Positions 36,440 through 51,326 of a stretch of DNA of 64,000 nt are shown piece after piece (the stretch's first letter is position 1; every line of letters starts with the position of its first letter). The notes below the pieces were generated by a model. That model was not told the origin of the DNA. It was given only the letters and a program-made list of their open reading frames with translations, and did no database searches. A program made the position numbers and the translations under genes. The DNA is taken from contig NC_135570.1 in the NCBI RefSeq assembly GCF_964340395.1, positions 15,397,822 through 15,461,821 of the forward strand. The letters run 5' to 3'. This DNA comes from Glandiceps talaboti. Taxonomy: Eukaryota > Hemichordata > Enteropneusta > Spengelidae.

Positions 36440-36780
36440 CACGAACAAAATTTTGCATTTCACAACTTATTCCTAAACTTTCTGTATATTTTATACCAAA
36501 ATTTTGTATTTCACAACTTATTCCTAAACTTTCTGTATATTTTATACCAAAATTTTGCATTTCACAACTTATTCCTAAACTTTCTGTATATTTTATACCA
36601 AAATTTTGCATTTCACAACTTATTCCTAAACTTTCTGTATATTTTATACCAAAATTTTGTATTTTACATCATTTCTAAATCTTCTGTGCATTTCAATAAA
36701 ATTTTGCACTTTACAACTTATTTCTAACAGTAATAGTTCTACATATTTTATATTTAGCAAAATTTTGTATTTTCAACTTA
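36440..36780. repeat. 51-bp tandem repeat, about 5 copies
   Basis: Unit AATTTTGCATTTCACAACTT followed by ATTCCTAAACTTTCTGTATATTTTATACC. Because 51 is divisible by three, open frames run across it on both strands (17-residue repeats); these are not genes. Confidence 0.9.
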
Positions 36781-36877
36781 TTTCTCTCCATCTACAACTG
36801 GTAATGTAGCTGGAGCGTAAACTCTCATCACGAAAAAACTTCTACCAAGGGACCTGGTAACCTCCATTGCAACACCT

Positions 36878-36926
36878 CCACCACCCCCATCCCCACCCCC
36901 ACCCCCACCCCCACCCCACACACACA
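36878..36926. repeat. CCACCCC simple repeat
   Basis: C-rich run of CCACCCCC units ending in CACACACA. Confidence 0.85.
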
Positions 36927-39504
36927 TACATGTACAAGCCCATCCCATGTTAATTTAGAACCCCAAGATTTTATATTTTGACAACTTGATTCCTAGTAAG
37001 ACTGAAATTTTGAAAAATCACTCAAGTTAAAATACAGTTTTTTGTATTCCTGTTGTTGCACTGGAAATAAATGCATACACAAGACCAATAGCAACTGTTA
37101 TGTCTAGTCTGACCTATAGTCAGCTATGTCTGACCATTTGAACTTTGACCTCTAATGTTTACATTTTGTAAACAGTAAACCCACAAAAAAGTTGAGAATC
37201 TGACATTGATAAAAACGAAGTATTTCAATGTGTCTTCGGTATGCAATGAATTTACCAAGATGACTCACACTCAGCTCGTTCCTAAAATAATGTTTGTTTA
37301 TAATATCAAGATGTTTGGACTGTGAGAATTTAGAGAAAGTTCAAACCTTTTTTTGTTGTTGAAATTAGCTATTTTGAAAATATGGAAAATTAAATGTTTG
37401 TATTTCAGTGACTCACATTTTTTATCAATGTTACATTATATCTGATAGAAGATAAAGTAGTTTAGTGCGATATCTCTTGAAAAACTGAGAGGGATTATCT
37501 AACTTTTGTGAGATTAAAATAGTTAGCGTGTGGGTGGGCTGACGTAGAATGTGATACCATAGATACAGGGCTCACCTTTCGCCACAGAATCCGATCTACA
37601 TCAAAGACAGAAAACAAAGAATGGGAATGCCTTTTGCTACAAATCTCAAATGCCAATCCCACGCAAATCTATTTACCTAAGCGTCTAGGTAAAGTAGAAA
37701 TTTGGTAGGTAAACAAACATTACAACTGAAAAGCCTTACCCTTCATTGTATTTTGAAAGTTAGAATTGATTGTGTGGCAGTCACCTGGTGACATCCACGT
37801 ATACATACTGACGTCTGTGTTCAAAATCTATGAACATTGAAATTATGCCAAGACCTGTCTGCCAAATAAGGTTGTATATGCAAATATACTTCCTACCTGT
37901 CGTCCAAATATGGAGATACATGAATATTCAGATGACAAGCCCACATTTCTTTGCCTAAATATGGTGTTACAAGCAAGAAGTATGTCGCAACACTGATTGC
38001 GTCACTTCATTCACAACGTGAGAAAGAACGCCATTCGATTCTCAGAAAATGTTGTAAATTTAGAATGAAATGGTTAAAAGTTCATGACACTGAAGTCTGG
38101 TTAGAGTGAGATCATCGTGGGAAATCCCAACTTTTTCTAGACAATGTTGGTCAAAGAGTCACAACGATGAGCAATTCATGTAGAGGTTGAGAAGGAAGTA
38201 AAGTATCCGTTTTCACTTTCCATATATTTCTTTGGAACCTTTTTAAATACAAAGTCGTGATAAACCCATTTTATGACTTAACTTTTGAAAGAGATATCTT
38301 TTACTTCCAAAATGATGAAAGAAACAAAACTCACTTATATTCATGATATACCAGTTTTATAAATTCACTATAAAGGTAATGATTTTAACATGAAAGTCCA
38401 TGATGATGAGTTGTTTCCAGTTCATTAATTCCACTTCAACCTGAAACAACTGCAATTTGACCTGACTTATGACACTTACATTGGTTGTGTGGCTGTAAAT
38501 ATTACAGTCTGTGCCAACTACAGGACACTTCACATCAGTTCTGTAACCCACAGCAGGAATTCCATAATATATTAATTCACATATGACAATTCAGTACCCC
38601 TGACATTTGGCTATCTGTCTTGAACATGTCTTTCCGCTGATTTCAGTCAAACGATACAACATTGTCAAGTTAGCACAGTGACTTGGCTATGCAACTTGAC
38701 AGTGTGGCCCAGTCAACCAGTATGTCATGTCAGAGTGCCAGGACTCTAGGCTATTACAAAGCTAGGTAGCCAAGTCATTACACTAACAATATAGATAAGA
38801 GATACATCTAAATACTGGATAGATTAGACTTTAGGGCTATGGAAGGGAGATCCCGATAAAATCATCCCTGAGATAAGATCTCTGAAGTGCACATAGTATG
38901 TAGTACTTCACTGTGATGAAACCATTTGTGGATACTTCACCTGGGGTAACTGTCAACACTTGACTAATACCTCTTTCAATGAATTTCCCGCCAAAATAAA
39001 TTCATTCATGGACATTAAGTATCTAGGCATACATACAAACTACATGCATTATGCTAGAACAATTTACCATGAATGACCAATATTTACCTTTAAATCAAAC
39101 TTTGCTTTGATCTCTGATACAGCCTTAGGTAAACTCTATTCATTGACTGTCTAAAGTGATGCAATAATAACAACATGGTAAATGGACTTAACATCACGCT
39201 GAAAAGTCGGTATTGTCAAAAAGAAAACATTTTTAAAGAGCTGTTAAAAGTTTGCCCTCAGTGAACAAGTAACACAACATTGCTATAGGCTGACCTTGAT
39301 AGTAGTTATTGCCTCCTGACAGACATGAACTATTCTGCCATAATATAGAATCCATACTGTGTTGTCTTCAAAAGATGTGAATGGTCTTTGAAGCTATGCA
39401 GTGCTTTTTTTTCAAAAAGATGTGAATGGTCTTGAAATTGGTGTCACACTAAGGTCGTCACTATAAAGACGCTTAGTTGTTATTCAAAAGGACCAATAAT
39501 AGAA

Positions 39505-39912
39505 TCCCTGGTTCTCACATTAGCGCTATACTATCTCTGGTTCTCACATTAGCGCTATACTATCCCTGGTTCTCACATTAGCGCTATACTATCCCTGGTT
39601 CTCACATTAGCGCTATACTATCCCTGGTTCTCACATTAGCGCTATACTATCCCTGGTTCTCACATTAGCGCTATACTATCCCTGGTTCTCACATTAGCGC
39701 TATACTATCCCTGGTTCTCACATTAGCGCTATACTATCCCTGGTTCTCACATTAGCGCTGTACTATCCCTGGTTCTCACATTAGCGCTATACTATCCCTG
39801 GTTCTCACATTAGCACTATACTATCCCTGGTTCTCACATTAGCACTATACTATCCCTGGTTCTCACATTAGCGCTATACTATCTCTGGTTCTCACATTAG
39901 TGCTACACTATC
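39505..39912. repeat. 29-bp minisatellite, 14 copies
   Basis: Unit CCCTGGTTCTCACATTAGCG plus CTATACTAT, nearly identical across about 14 copies; edge copies have small changes. Each unit has the palindrome AGCGCT. The copies are contiguous, without spacers. Confidence 0.95.
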
Positions 39913-40639
39913 TGAATTACTCTTTTGTTCTGAACCTACTTTTTCTATAGTACTGTCAGACAAGTTTGCATAGCTAGATTTTAATCACAAACCAAGTTGG
40001 GCCTTTAAAAGGGAAAACAATATTTGTGTTACCTAGATAACAGCACAACCTAAATATTAACTTAGTTTGACAATATTAATATTGAAAATAATATGCACTT
40101 ATTAGTTGACATTCATCATGAAAATAGTAATTAGTGAAAAAATGTAGCCCATTTTAGTTTGATAAATTCACTTTTCAATTTTTGACTTGTTTTGCCAATC
40201 TGACTCCTTTCGACCATCTGCCCACTTAACAGCCCAAAAGACGTCATTTTGAGCCAATCTGACCATTTTTTGTTCTTTCAACACTATTTCCACCAACAAA
40301 TTACAATGTACACAGAACAGGATTTGACAATAATATATTTCACCAGATTTACTGCTCCTCTCTGTCTTTTTGATTCTAAAACATTACTCTGAATTTTTTT
40401 TAGAATTTTTATCTACAACATGTGGCAATCATTTCTAGGTTCTTGAGAAGCTGAGTTTGTAATTACAAGTTGTCAGCAAAGACTAAACATGATACAAGTT
40501 ACTTCAATTAGACACATCACATTGAGTTTCTTGTTGTATGACCCAACATGTGGGCATACATCAAATGTTTCATCTTAGATACTTCTTCAATTCCCCCTAA
40601 AAAAACACTAATGTTTTTATCTCAGGCCTAAAAAAAACT

Positions 40640-40965
40640 GTTTGGTTGCAGGTACCCCACCACACCTAGTTTTTCCACTGCCAAACCTAAACTTTTTTTT
40701 AAGTATTTGAGAAAAAATACAATAATATCGCCAAAATTGTAAAGTCTTGTGAGATATAGCAGATGGGGAACTGACATCAACTTAAAAAGACAAAATAAAA
40801 CTGTTCTTCTAATCTGTAATGGCTGTACATATGATGAGAAGAAACCAATAACTCAGAGACCATATAGAAAACATAACTACCTGAACTAGACACTCACACA
40901 TGAAAAATAAAATGTACCTACCTAACCTATTCTAAAATTGAGCATAGTCAAAGCCACATATAATG
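40640..40965 (-). repeat. Dispersed repeat, copy B (inverted)
   Basis: The reverse complement of this segment matches 4161-4505 over its length with many substitutions and small indels. Shared blocks include the TGTGAGTGTCTAGTTCAGG region and the ACTAGGTG end. Confidence 0.75.
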
Positions 40966-43900
40966 TTTTAGGTCTCATCCCTACAGCTTTTCACATTTTG
41001 GGCCACACTTGAATATATTTCTGTAACCCATCTTCAAAATATCACTTTTTTTTAACTCCTAATCTTTCAACAACAAAAAGTTATCATCTACGACATTTTG
41101 GTCTACTATTTTGCCTTTTTTACTAAATAGACTGTTGATTTGTTCATAATTATATTTATTGTATTAAGATTATACGAAACATAAATTTAAGATTATCTGA
41201 AACATAAATTTTTAATGATATGGCTGTCAGTTTCAGGTTATTAGGCAGTAATGTCTAAAGAATCACTTGAGTCAGCAGGTGTCTTGTGTGAACTATTACC
41301 AATCACTGAGTAAGTTAGCTCCAACCTTGCTTGTTTGCTTTCTGATCAGAGAGTGGCAGGCGTCGGAGGACTTTATGAGTTTGAGCTGGCTGCTGCGTAG
41401 CAGTATGAACATCGGTTCTTAATCTTTGTCGGTACATTTGCTACGTAATTCTTGAAATATGAGTAGTGATTTTTATGACACAGTATAACCTTGTTAAGAT
41501 AGTAGGTTATACTTTACATGACTGGTTCATCCATGCTAAGAAATTAAAACTTCCCCTTCGCCCCTTGCATATGTCGCAACAAAATCCTGCCATGTCGACA
41601 TCTATTGGTTTCCTGATATCGGTGGTCTTTATATGTCATCCGTTTTGTTGCTTGTCTGCATGGTAAAGATGGACAGCTGCTAGGATAGCCATACCACATG
41701 ATTCCTTTCACCATGCCTTCCTTTTCAAACCAAAATTACTAAATTTTAATACACCCTCTCCTCAGTCTTTGTTAAAGTTTTGCCATTTTTAACAATTTTT
41801 TAGACATGGTTGTCATATAATTATTTCCATTGTGCTTTTAATTAAGTATAAATTTTACCCCCAAAAATTGGTATTTTTAGATTTTTAAGACACGATAACT
41901 TGATTTTAGTTAGATTTTGAATTGTGACATCACAGAACTAAATGTACAAATTTTATCATTTTCATGAACAAAAAAAAATTAAAACAAAATTAAGTGGGGT
42001 CTTTTTTTTTGAGAAGTAGTTTTCATAAAATAATAAATTTCCCATAAAATGTATTGTATGACAGTTCTAGTATCATCATTGAGAACGGGATAAGGAACCT
42101 AATGTATACAATTACAAGGAAATGAAAAACTGATGAAATTAATTATATGTGACTTGACCCGTAACGGAACAGTCTTCAGAATTGAAATCTAGTCATGATG
42201 AATTGTTCATGTCCTATCAGTTCAAACTCTCTCAGTGTACATGTAGCTATCAGTTACACTTAGTCTGAGAAAAACTCCTTCCTGTTCTTTGTTGTCTTAG
42301 TATTCCATATTTCACAGACCTATAAATACAAGACTAATTGTTATAGAGCTCTTAATACATTGTGGGTTTTCTCTTTGCAACAGGGTGGCCCTATCAGCTC
42401 ATAATGAAACCATTTACAGTTACCCATATGGTTGGGGGAAGTCATGCTGTGTGCCTTGCAAGCCACAAACCTCACAATAAGTAAACCAGGATTATATTAC
42501 TTGACTTTCAAAACAAAAAAAAGAAGCAGAATTCTACATCAATTTAGTTCACTGGCAGTGAAATCAAGTGCAGACGACAATTTTCGTTCAATCTGTATTT
42601 CATCATTGATCAAAAATTCTTTCATTCCTGATTTGCTAGCAATGAAATTAAGTGCAGACGACTATTTTAGTTAAACAAACCTTCACAATATGACATATTT
42701 CCATGATCCAAATAACAAACCCCTCATTGAGCAGAACTAGTTCCAGCCAAAACGCTGACCTACATAGCAACAAAACACAATTCACCATCTTTTCTTATCA
42801 ACCACACCAATATATCGATAGCTGGCATTTACATCACAATCATTGGCAAGTTCAAGACTACAAATAAACAGGCTGTGTTATCAACATTCTCTGAATATAC
42901 AAAATGTCTGGTATTGAAATGTCGCAGTAACAAGAAATTTGATTTAGGTGGCCTAATTTCACCAAGAAGGGATTCTTATATACACGACCTTGAGATGAAC
43001 TCTGGTCATCTTGTATTACCCTGCTTGTACATTGTAGGCAGACAACACTTCGGCTGATATATCATGTCCTGTATGGAGAGTTGTACCCCAGAGACATCAC
43101 CTCATATTAACACCTGTATGACTAGTTATTGCCCGGAGACTTGTCGCTTATGATTATGTTGTCTCCTGTATTGACTAGTTACTAGTATTGCCGGGAGACT
43201 TGCTACTTATGATCATGTTGTCGTTACGAAGCCCGACAGCCATATCTCTGGGCTACGATATAATATAGTGACTACAAGTTGGACACTTGCCATATAAAAA
43301 CACAAACTAATCTTCACTTTTTCAAACGTGTTAAGACTACAAACTGAATATAATTCTCCATGCACTGACATTTTAGAATTTCACACAAAATAGGGAGGAA
43401 TACAGTGATACTCCTAAAAATTATATCCCACCCGAAAATATTAAAATAATTGTCAATTTTGCAAACGTTTGACGTCCATCACAAAACAAGGCTTCTTACA
43501 TATATAATATATTCATATAACTTAGCAACAAAATAAACAAGAAATGATATAACCCGTTTATATAATTTTATCATTTTTATGATAACCTTACATCTAACTG
43601 GAAAACAAATTTCTGTCAAAGATATGAAGGCACACAATTCTATTGTTCAAATTCAAGTGCAAACACATGGTCACACCCTTAGAGGACAAACTAAATAAAG
43701 CTTTCAAAAGTTAGGAAGCCAAATAAGAAAGACCAAACATCTGTTACATCTCACGGAACACTCCTAAGATAGTCACTAAAGTCTTACTAATAATCTAAAC
43801 ACACTCGATGATAACATCAGAAATTTTATATATTTTGTCAAATTTATGGGTATTTATGGGTCTAGGAGAAGAACACATATTTTTGTAAAAATATGCAGGA

Positions 43901-46756
43901 ATACATTTTTAGGTACGACAAGGAAGTACAAATATACAACACACGATATTATCAAATAGTTTAATATTCTACGGTTATTCATCGACCCTAAACATACTCC
44001 AGGAATGTCAGTATTACTAGCATGTAAAAAAACACAAACTAATCAAATGGGTTTATATATTTTGTAAAATTTATGACTATTTGACGTTGGAGAAGAGACC
44101 CAGTTTGCGGTATGAAAGGCAATGAAAACATTATAGATTGGTATCAGCCTGTACAATGAGTTCGGAATGCAATTCATTTTGTTTATCAAGCTTACTGACT
44201 ATTGACATAGAATGAAGGCAGGAATGGCACAACTGAAATGTCAACTGGGCAATGTAAATTAAGTGGAATACCACAGCTAACTAAAGCTCTGATATTGCTC
44301 ACCGACAGCACGACATTGGTCATACATAAATGTTGATATGTAGTGCAGGTGGGCAAGGAGGTTAATTCAGTAAATATTACAAAGAAATTAAAATGTTAAT
44401 TAGGAATAATCTAAATAATTCTTACCATTTACATAAATTTACCCTAAAAATGAACTAAAAAAAAGATCAATTTAAATATTACAGAGAAAATAACTTAAGA
44501 TTTCTGTTTTACGAAACAACATTTGCATGTCATACAATACAAATTTTGAGAATTTTTTCTTAATTATATAAATATACTTTTCATGATTAAAACAAATTGA
44601 TGATAAAGAAGTATAACCAACATTAAATTCTACTTTTTATAATCTTCTGCACGTAGTTAAAACGACTTTAGTTTTTACATCTGCATGAACTTTCCTTAAC
44701 AAAATAAATTTCACTAATATTCGTTTACTTCTAAATTTTTACAGAATCTCAATTTAATTTTTGATGCAAATCACAGCTGTACTTTAGTTTAAGAAATACT
44801 GTCAAAAATTTGGGTTGAAATCAGGATATCCACCAAAATTTCTGATGAACGAGAGTCTAAATACATTTTGACATGTTGACAGGAATGACTGATGATAATG
44901 TGTGTGTGTGGATATTTATGTAAGACTGTGTGACAGAATGTGAAATTTGAATCTGTCGAACGTACGAAAGATTAAGTACTTCAAATCACAGATTTCACAA
45001 AAGCTGTGACCTAATTACAACTGTCAAAGTTTTAACACCTTCAATGCATTAATAAAACTAATTAGAGCAACCATTTCAGACGTTACCTATTCCCAAAGAA
45101 ATCAGCTGTGGTAAATAGTTATTCTTTCCTGTCAACACAAGCTGAATACCAATAAATTGCAACTCAAATCAAAAATCTTGGAAAAGCTTGCTGAGGTATG
45201 AAACTAGTTGAAGATTAAAAGTCACTTTTTTATTCATTTACTGCTGAATAAATTCACAATATAAATAAGTACTAACTATTGTAGTTTACAGGTCAACCGC
45301 AATAACAGTATGTGCTCCCAAATTCCTGCCTTGTAATTTTATTCTCAAAAATCCATTTTAACATCCCATGACCATTAATAACCTACAAGTTGCACAAAGA
45401 AAAATGACAGGAAAGCAACTACCGATACAAAGTCACCACTAAGGTTTGGTCGGAAAGGAGTCACAAAAAAGATTGATTTTTGTTGACCTGACCCTTGACC
45501 TTAGGTCAAATGTCAGCAGCTACCAATCATTCATTTTAGGTTGAACAAAACTTTCTAATAAAAGCAGAAAGCTAGCACTAATAAAATGTCAACTATGCCA
45601 ACTAGGATCACTCTGTGACTACAAAGATGGCATACTTCTGTCTCCATTCACTTTCCACAAAAAAAAACAAAATTGACAGACAATTTATAAACGGATGTTC
45701 TGAAGAAATTTGACATGCAAGACAAAATTGTAACTACAATTCCTTCTAACTTACTTAATATGTTCTGTTATCTCTCACTTAATCACATCAATTAACGAAT
45801 ATTTTGATTACATAATTAAGAATCAACAATACCCTAATTGCAGTTTATTTCAAAAGCAAAAATATGTTTTCACTATATTTATATAAAGTTAAACATTAAT
45901 TGGTGAACTTTGACCTGGTATGCAAACAAAACAAACAGACCACTATTTAGTTCCTCCAGTCACCATTGTACTATTTTGGTAAGATGAAATAACATGATAC
46001 CAGAATAAGTGTCTGATGTATTTAAATCACCATGTGAACAGATCCTGTTGAGTTTCTCACATCCCATCCCATCATTCGTCATTAAAACAAACATTAAAGT
46101 ATTTCCTGATCGCTGTTCTTCATTCTCATGTTGTGAAGGAACGGTAATTTTCTCATATTCGGTTCCTGGCAACATTTACAAGTATACTGCTAAGAAATGA
46201 AAATAACACTAATCCAGAGATCAGGCCTAAACCGTCATCACACTTTAGGCGTAAGACTCTTTGTACACAGAGCAGACAACATCATGTTTTTTCCAATGAA
46301 TTTACAGTTAGGAGAAAAAGATACATTCCGGAAATTACCAAAATACCAATCTTAGTGTGAAAAATGAAAACATCCACAGACTAAGTCCAAGATTATGAGG
46401 AAATCCATACACTGCAAACATGGAACAGGTGACTTCATTGTTTGTTACCAGGCAATTCAATAAAATTAAAGTTATGGGAAAAACACACAGTAGAATCTAC
46501 AAGATAAGCTCCAATTCTTTCCTAAGCTATGAGACTAAGCACCCATTGCTTTCAAATATCCAACTTGTCAAAATTAGCAATTTACAAATTTCAACTCACT
46601 GACTTGACAACACCAAAGAGATTCATGAAAATCTGTTAGGTTGTCGCATTGGAAATAAAGGAAAGCATCCCATTTCCTTCCCCACTTGACAAAATACATA
46701 ATGTGATGTAAAATATGTTACATACATGTGTTATCATTATATGACTTGCAACTGCA

Positions 46757-46893
46757 AGTGTGGCGTACTCGGGTATTAGCACGAGTACTTGCAGTGTTCT
46801 CTGTGCTCATACTTTCATGAGAGTAGCTAGTGAAAGTGCAGCAGAAAACACTGCAAACAGGAGTGCAAATACTTGTGAGTGCCCACACTAGAA
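46757..46893. repeat. Long imperfect hairpin element
   Basis: GTGTGG at the left end pairs with CCACAC at the right; TGCAGTGTTCTCTG pairs with CAGAAAACACTGCA; ACTTTCA pairs with TGAAAGT near the loop. Arms of about 65 bp, consistent with a small fold-back transposable element. Confidence 0.7.
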
Positions 46894-47677
46894 CTCACGT
46901 GGCATGGGGTTCTGTTATTAATACATATGTTTTATCTGAAACGACAAATTTCAATAAAAATAAAAAAATTATCCATTGCCATCACACAATTGTGTGAGTA
47001 GCAAACAATCACGTCCTCATTTGCATACGCATGCAGGTATGCAATAATATTTTTGGTGGTAATGCATTGTAGTGAAAATACCATTACCAGGACATGTAAA
47101 CCAGGACAAGTAATCTCTGGTACATAATATATTAATTACTACAAAGTTGCTATGAATCACAATGGCACCTTAGTACTGACCCATGCACATTTTTTTAAGA
47201 CATTTCTAATCTTCCGACTACATGACATTATAACCTGAATTCCTGGCTGGATCAATTGGGTATCTCCTAATGACATGTGAACAAAAAAAAATTCTCATTT
47301 GACAGATCTCCTAAGTTTACTGGTATGAGTGATTTCAAAAGCTTTCTTTGTTGTGGGCACTTCACAAATTTTTTATCAAATTAAGTAGCAAAGCCTAACT
47401 TGTTAATTGGCATGAGATATACTAGTACAGGTGAGGCTAAGTACTCACTGTCAATTTAGAATGCAGTACTGAATTCTTCTGAGGTTCACTCTGACAAGTA
47501 ACTATCTATAAACCATGCCTGATTGCACAAGAACATTTGAAGGCCTGGATGCTAGCATTTAACTGGTCCCAGTGGACTGACCTACGAACTCACAATGCTG
47601 AATGGTATGCACATGACATAACCTGTACCAAGAGAGTGAATTACAATTGTATACCTCTATGTTACAAGTAATAGCTA

Positions 47678-47780
47678 TACATACATACATTAGGTGAACA
47701 CACTGTATGCATACATACATACATACATACATACATACATACATACATACATACATACATACATACATACATACATACAT

Positions 47781-47815
<35 letters not shown>

Positions 47816-47884
47816 TACATACATACATACATACACACATACATACATACATACACATTATGCAATACATACACACACACACAT

Positions 47885-47960
<76 letters not shown>
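47678..47960. repeat. CATA/CAGA/CA microsatellite
   Basis: CATA run, a CAGA block (47783-47815), mixed CATA/CACA and a final CA run. Coding frames across it are artefacts. Confidence 0.95.
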
Positions 47961-47963
<3 letters not shown>

Positions 47964-49129
47964 TTTTTCTCAGAAATCAGTAAATCATATCAACTGAATT
48001 TGTGAATACACTCTTAAATTGTTACATTTTGAGAATGATATTGTTACAGTCAAAGATCCAAGTCACTGGGCAACACTTAATATTCCAACACATTCCACAT
48101 ATGAGATACACAACATGGACTGCAGACGACAACTTCATTTTCTAACCTACCATAGAAAGTGTTTTATCTACAGATATAATTCCTAATAACTAGCAACTGT
48201 AGCCCATAACAAGTAACGGTCCCACACAGAGAGGTTGATTTTGCAACAAACAGGTCAGTGACCAGCTTAGGAACGCACCGTTTGGCTGTATAAGTTAATT
48301 GAATTGTCCACAAATGCTAATGAAGTACTGTAATTTTTAGGAGCTATGTGTATAAGGCAAGGGGTAATTAGGGTCCAGAAAATACCCAACAATTTAAAGT
48401 TTACAGCTTCGTAATAACAGGTGTCAGCTTCAAAAGACTGGACCAAGAAAATTATATGTCTAAATACACAGGAGGACTTCAAAGCCAGTACCTCTATTAC
48501 AAGTAATTAAAGCAAGCAATGTTCATGAGCAAAATGGATCGGGGGTCATACATCACTTATCTCTAGAAAGATACCGATACATAACTCTGGACTCTTTGTC
48601 AAATCCGCTGACATTTCTCATGAATGACATCCATACAAAAGTAATCAGGAGCTAGAAATCTGATGATCCGCTCAAAAACAAACCAAAATGAGTCGGACTT
48701 TATTTTATGAATAGTACTTAAAAGATTATCATCGTTGGAATGGCATGTATTTGTACACTTCAAACATTTTCACAAAATTCTTCCACCTGTACTTATTTTA
48801 CGCAAAGAATTAAAAGTTGGAAATATAGCTGTAAAATTTCTAGAATAGATAAAAAATTATTCCAAAATCTGTAAAAAGAATAAACTTTCTTTAAAAAACA
48901 ACTGTCACAGTTCTGTACAATTTATACAAACAGAACTCAGCCATCATTTGATAATTTCCATGAAGGTAATGTCATGACTGAAAAAATATATCTATATTTT
49001 CAAACAGACTAGTGCAAGCTTTCATATGCATGGATATACATTTGAGGCAATTTTTATGGGAAGCCGTCCCAAAGGGTGCAGTTCTATAAATTCCACAGTG
49101 AACTTCCTATTAAGTGAACTGCCTCAAAG

Positions 49130-49300
49130 TATAGCTGGTTAGGTAATTGTGGTGCAATATAGCTGGTTAGGCAATTGTGGTGCAATATAGCTGGTTAGGC
49201 AATTGTGATGCAATATAGCTGGTTAGGCAATTGTGGTGCAATATAGCTGGTTAGGCAATTGTGATGCAATATAGCTGGTTAGGCAATTGTGATGCAATAT
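49130..49300. repeat. 28-bp tandem repeat, about 6 copies
   Basis: Unit ATAGCTGGTTAGGCAATTGT plus GGTGCAAT, followed by a short TA run. Confidence 0.9.
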
Positions 49301-49358
49301 ATATATATATACAATGTATATAGAGCTATACAATGTACCTAAAAACAATGGTTGTATG

Positions 49359-49708
49359 AAAGTGACCATATGGTTGAGGATTGGGTATTTATTTTGGATT
49401 TTAAATTTATAAAACAATTTTATTATGGCTTCCTACTTGAAAAATAAATGTGAAATAACATATACCAAGTCCTTGTTTGTAATGTAATAAATGACAAAAG
49501 CTTAATAAACGTGTATAATGTTTTGTTATTATATGTACAATAACAAACATTTCACACACTTTTTAGCTTTTTGCAATGTATTGAGTTACAAACACAGACT
49601 TTGTCAATGTTGTTTCACATTAATTTTTCAAGTAGGAAACCAGATAAAATTGTTTTATAAATTTAAAATCCAAAATAAATACCAAATCCTCATCCATATG
49701 GTCACTTT
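49359..49708. mobile_element. Fold-back/MITE-like element, copy 1
   Basis: The left end AAAGTGACCATATGGTTGAG and right end CTCATCCATATGGTCACTTT are inverted repeats. The arms continue inward about 150 bp through GGGTATTTATTTTGGATTTT, CTACTTGAAAAAT and TTTGTAA. No coding capacity, so it would depend on another element's transposase. Target duplication is unclear. Confidence 0.75.
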
Positions 49709-51326
49709 AATAAGTACCATTATTTCACACATAATCAGAACAAGCACCGACGCGACACTTGGCTAGCTGGCTTCACATTTTTGGTTGCCAGGATGTTGAG
49801 TCGGATTGCCTAATAAATACCTTTCAGATGTAACTATATCCTGTCTGTCAGAATAAGTTTAGAAGGTATCATAAGAATTTTCATCTTTTCTTTCATGAAA
49901 AGAAATTAGAATTCGTATGTTGAAATTCTTCCACCATTGCAATAACTCTAAGGTTGACTACATGAAAATAACTAAATTTAGGATAAGAACTTCAGCAGAC
50001 CAGCATCAATCCAGCACTTGAGTGCATTTCAAGCAACCTTACAAATTATTTAGAATTTGGGAAAAAAAAATGCCTTTGTGTCAGAATCTTTCCACCATTG
50101 GGGTAACTTTGAAAGACCACCTGATAAATCATTTATAAAGATAAGAAATTTTGAAATGTCTAAAACCATGAACTGGAATTCTTTATCCTGAGTGATTAGT
50201 TTGGAAGACATACAAGCGAAGAAAAGAATTAAGTAACATTTTGCCAACAAATTGTCTATAGGAACAATAGCTTCAAATACTTCGGCTTGCCTAATCTTTC
50301 TATTTTCCTAGCTTAAAAGATGGTTAGTTAAATAATGACTCTCTTTCTTTGGGTTCCTCTTTCTTATTTTTGTTTGGTTACCGACTGCTTAGAAGTAATC
50401 TGATTAAGATCAAAGTACATTTTCCACAATTAAAGAGTAAACAATTAACAGCTATGACTGCATGTGACTTGATAAATTGGTAAATGACAATAGCCCAAAG
50501 ACATTACAACACCTTCTTTGCCTGTAGAGTACTATATGATTGAACTCTATCTTTGAACTAAAAGTCAAACTAGGAATTCTCAACCACCACACAATACTTG
50601 AATGTACAGTTCCATTTTGGTGACAGGCATGTATATTCCAGTATTAGTCAGAATAACTTGAATTTGGCGTTAAAACCTGTGTAATTTTTAGGTAGGTTCA
50701 TGTCAGGATTAATTGCCGAGATCTAGAAAAATAATTCATCAGCGAGAAGAAAATGTTAAAGTAAAGAGTACCTATATAAGTGGCCCAAAGTTTTCTTGTA
50801 ATTTGTCACTGCTGTTTAACGAATGCACTCAACTTTCATGCTGACGTAACACACAAAGTACAGAGTACCTTGTAAAAATAACCAATTTATTTTGCAATTT
50901 GTCCAACAACGACATGCATTTTCACTTTATATCACTTACTGTCAGTGGCTGCCTGCATCATTTCTTGAAGAATGGCAGATAAGAAAGCGGCAAGGTTTTC
51001 TATTCTTGGAGAGGGCATTAGTGTCTTGTCATGTGGACTGATACTGTGTAAGAATAGCAATGCAGACAATACCTACCCAAGGACGTAACTTGCAAATGAC
51101 TCTGTCTTTTCTTACAGTGTGTCAAGCCACACATGAACAGAGTGATTCTTTTGATGCCTTACAGGTACTAATACCTAAAAAGGGTTGTCAACAGGAATGG
51201 TGGACATTTTTGTCAGGGTGTTTCATTTCAATGACTGAGTAATATGTACAGGTATATTTGTGGGACAGTCAGTCAAATCAAGATCTTGTTGGCCCAAAAA
51301 ATAGTACATATATATTCACTGAAGGC

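Noticed and set aside
36299-36727. A 142-residue frame with 17-residue repeats, and its antisense partner
   Set aside because: Produced by the 51-bp tandem repeat, open on both strands.
39505-39912. CRISPR-like array of 29-bp repeats
   Set aside because: Repeats are directly adjacent with no unique spacers, and the DNA is eukaryotic.
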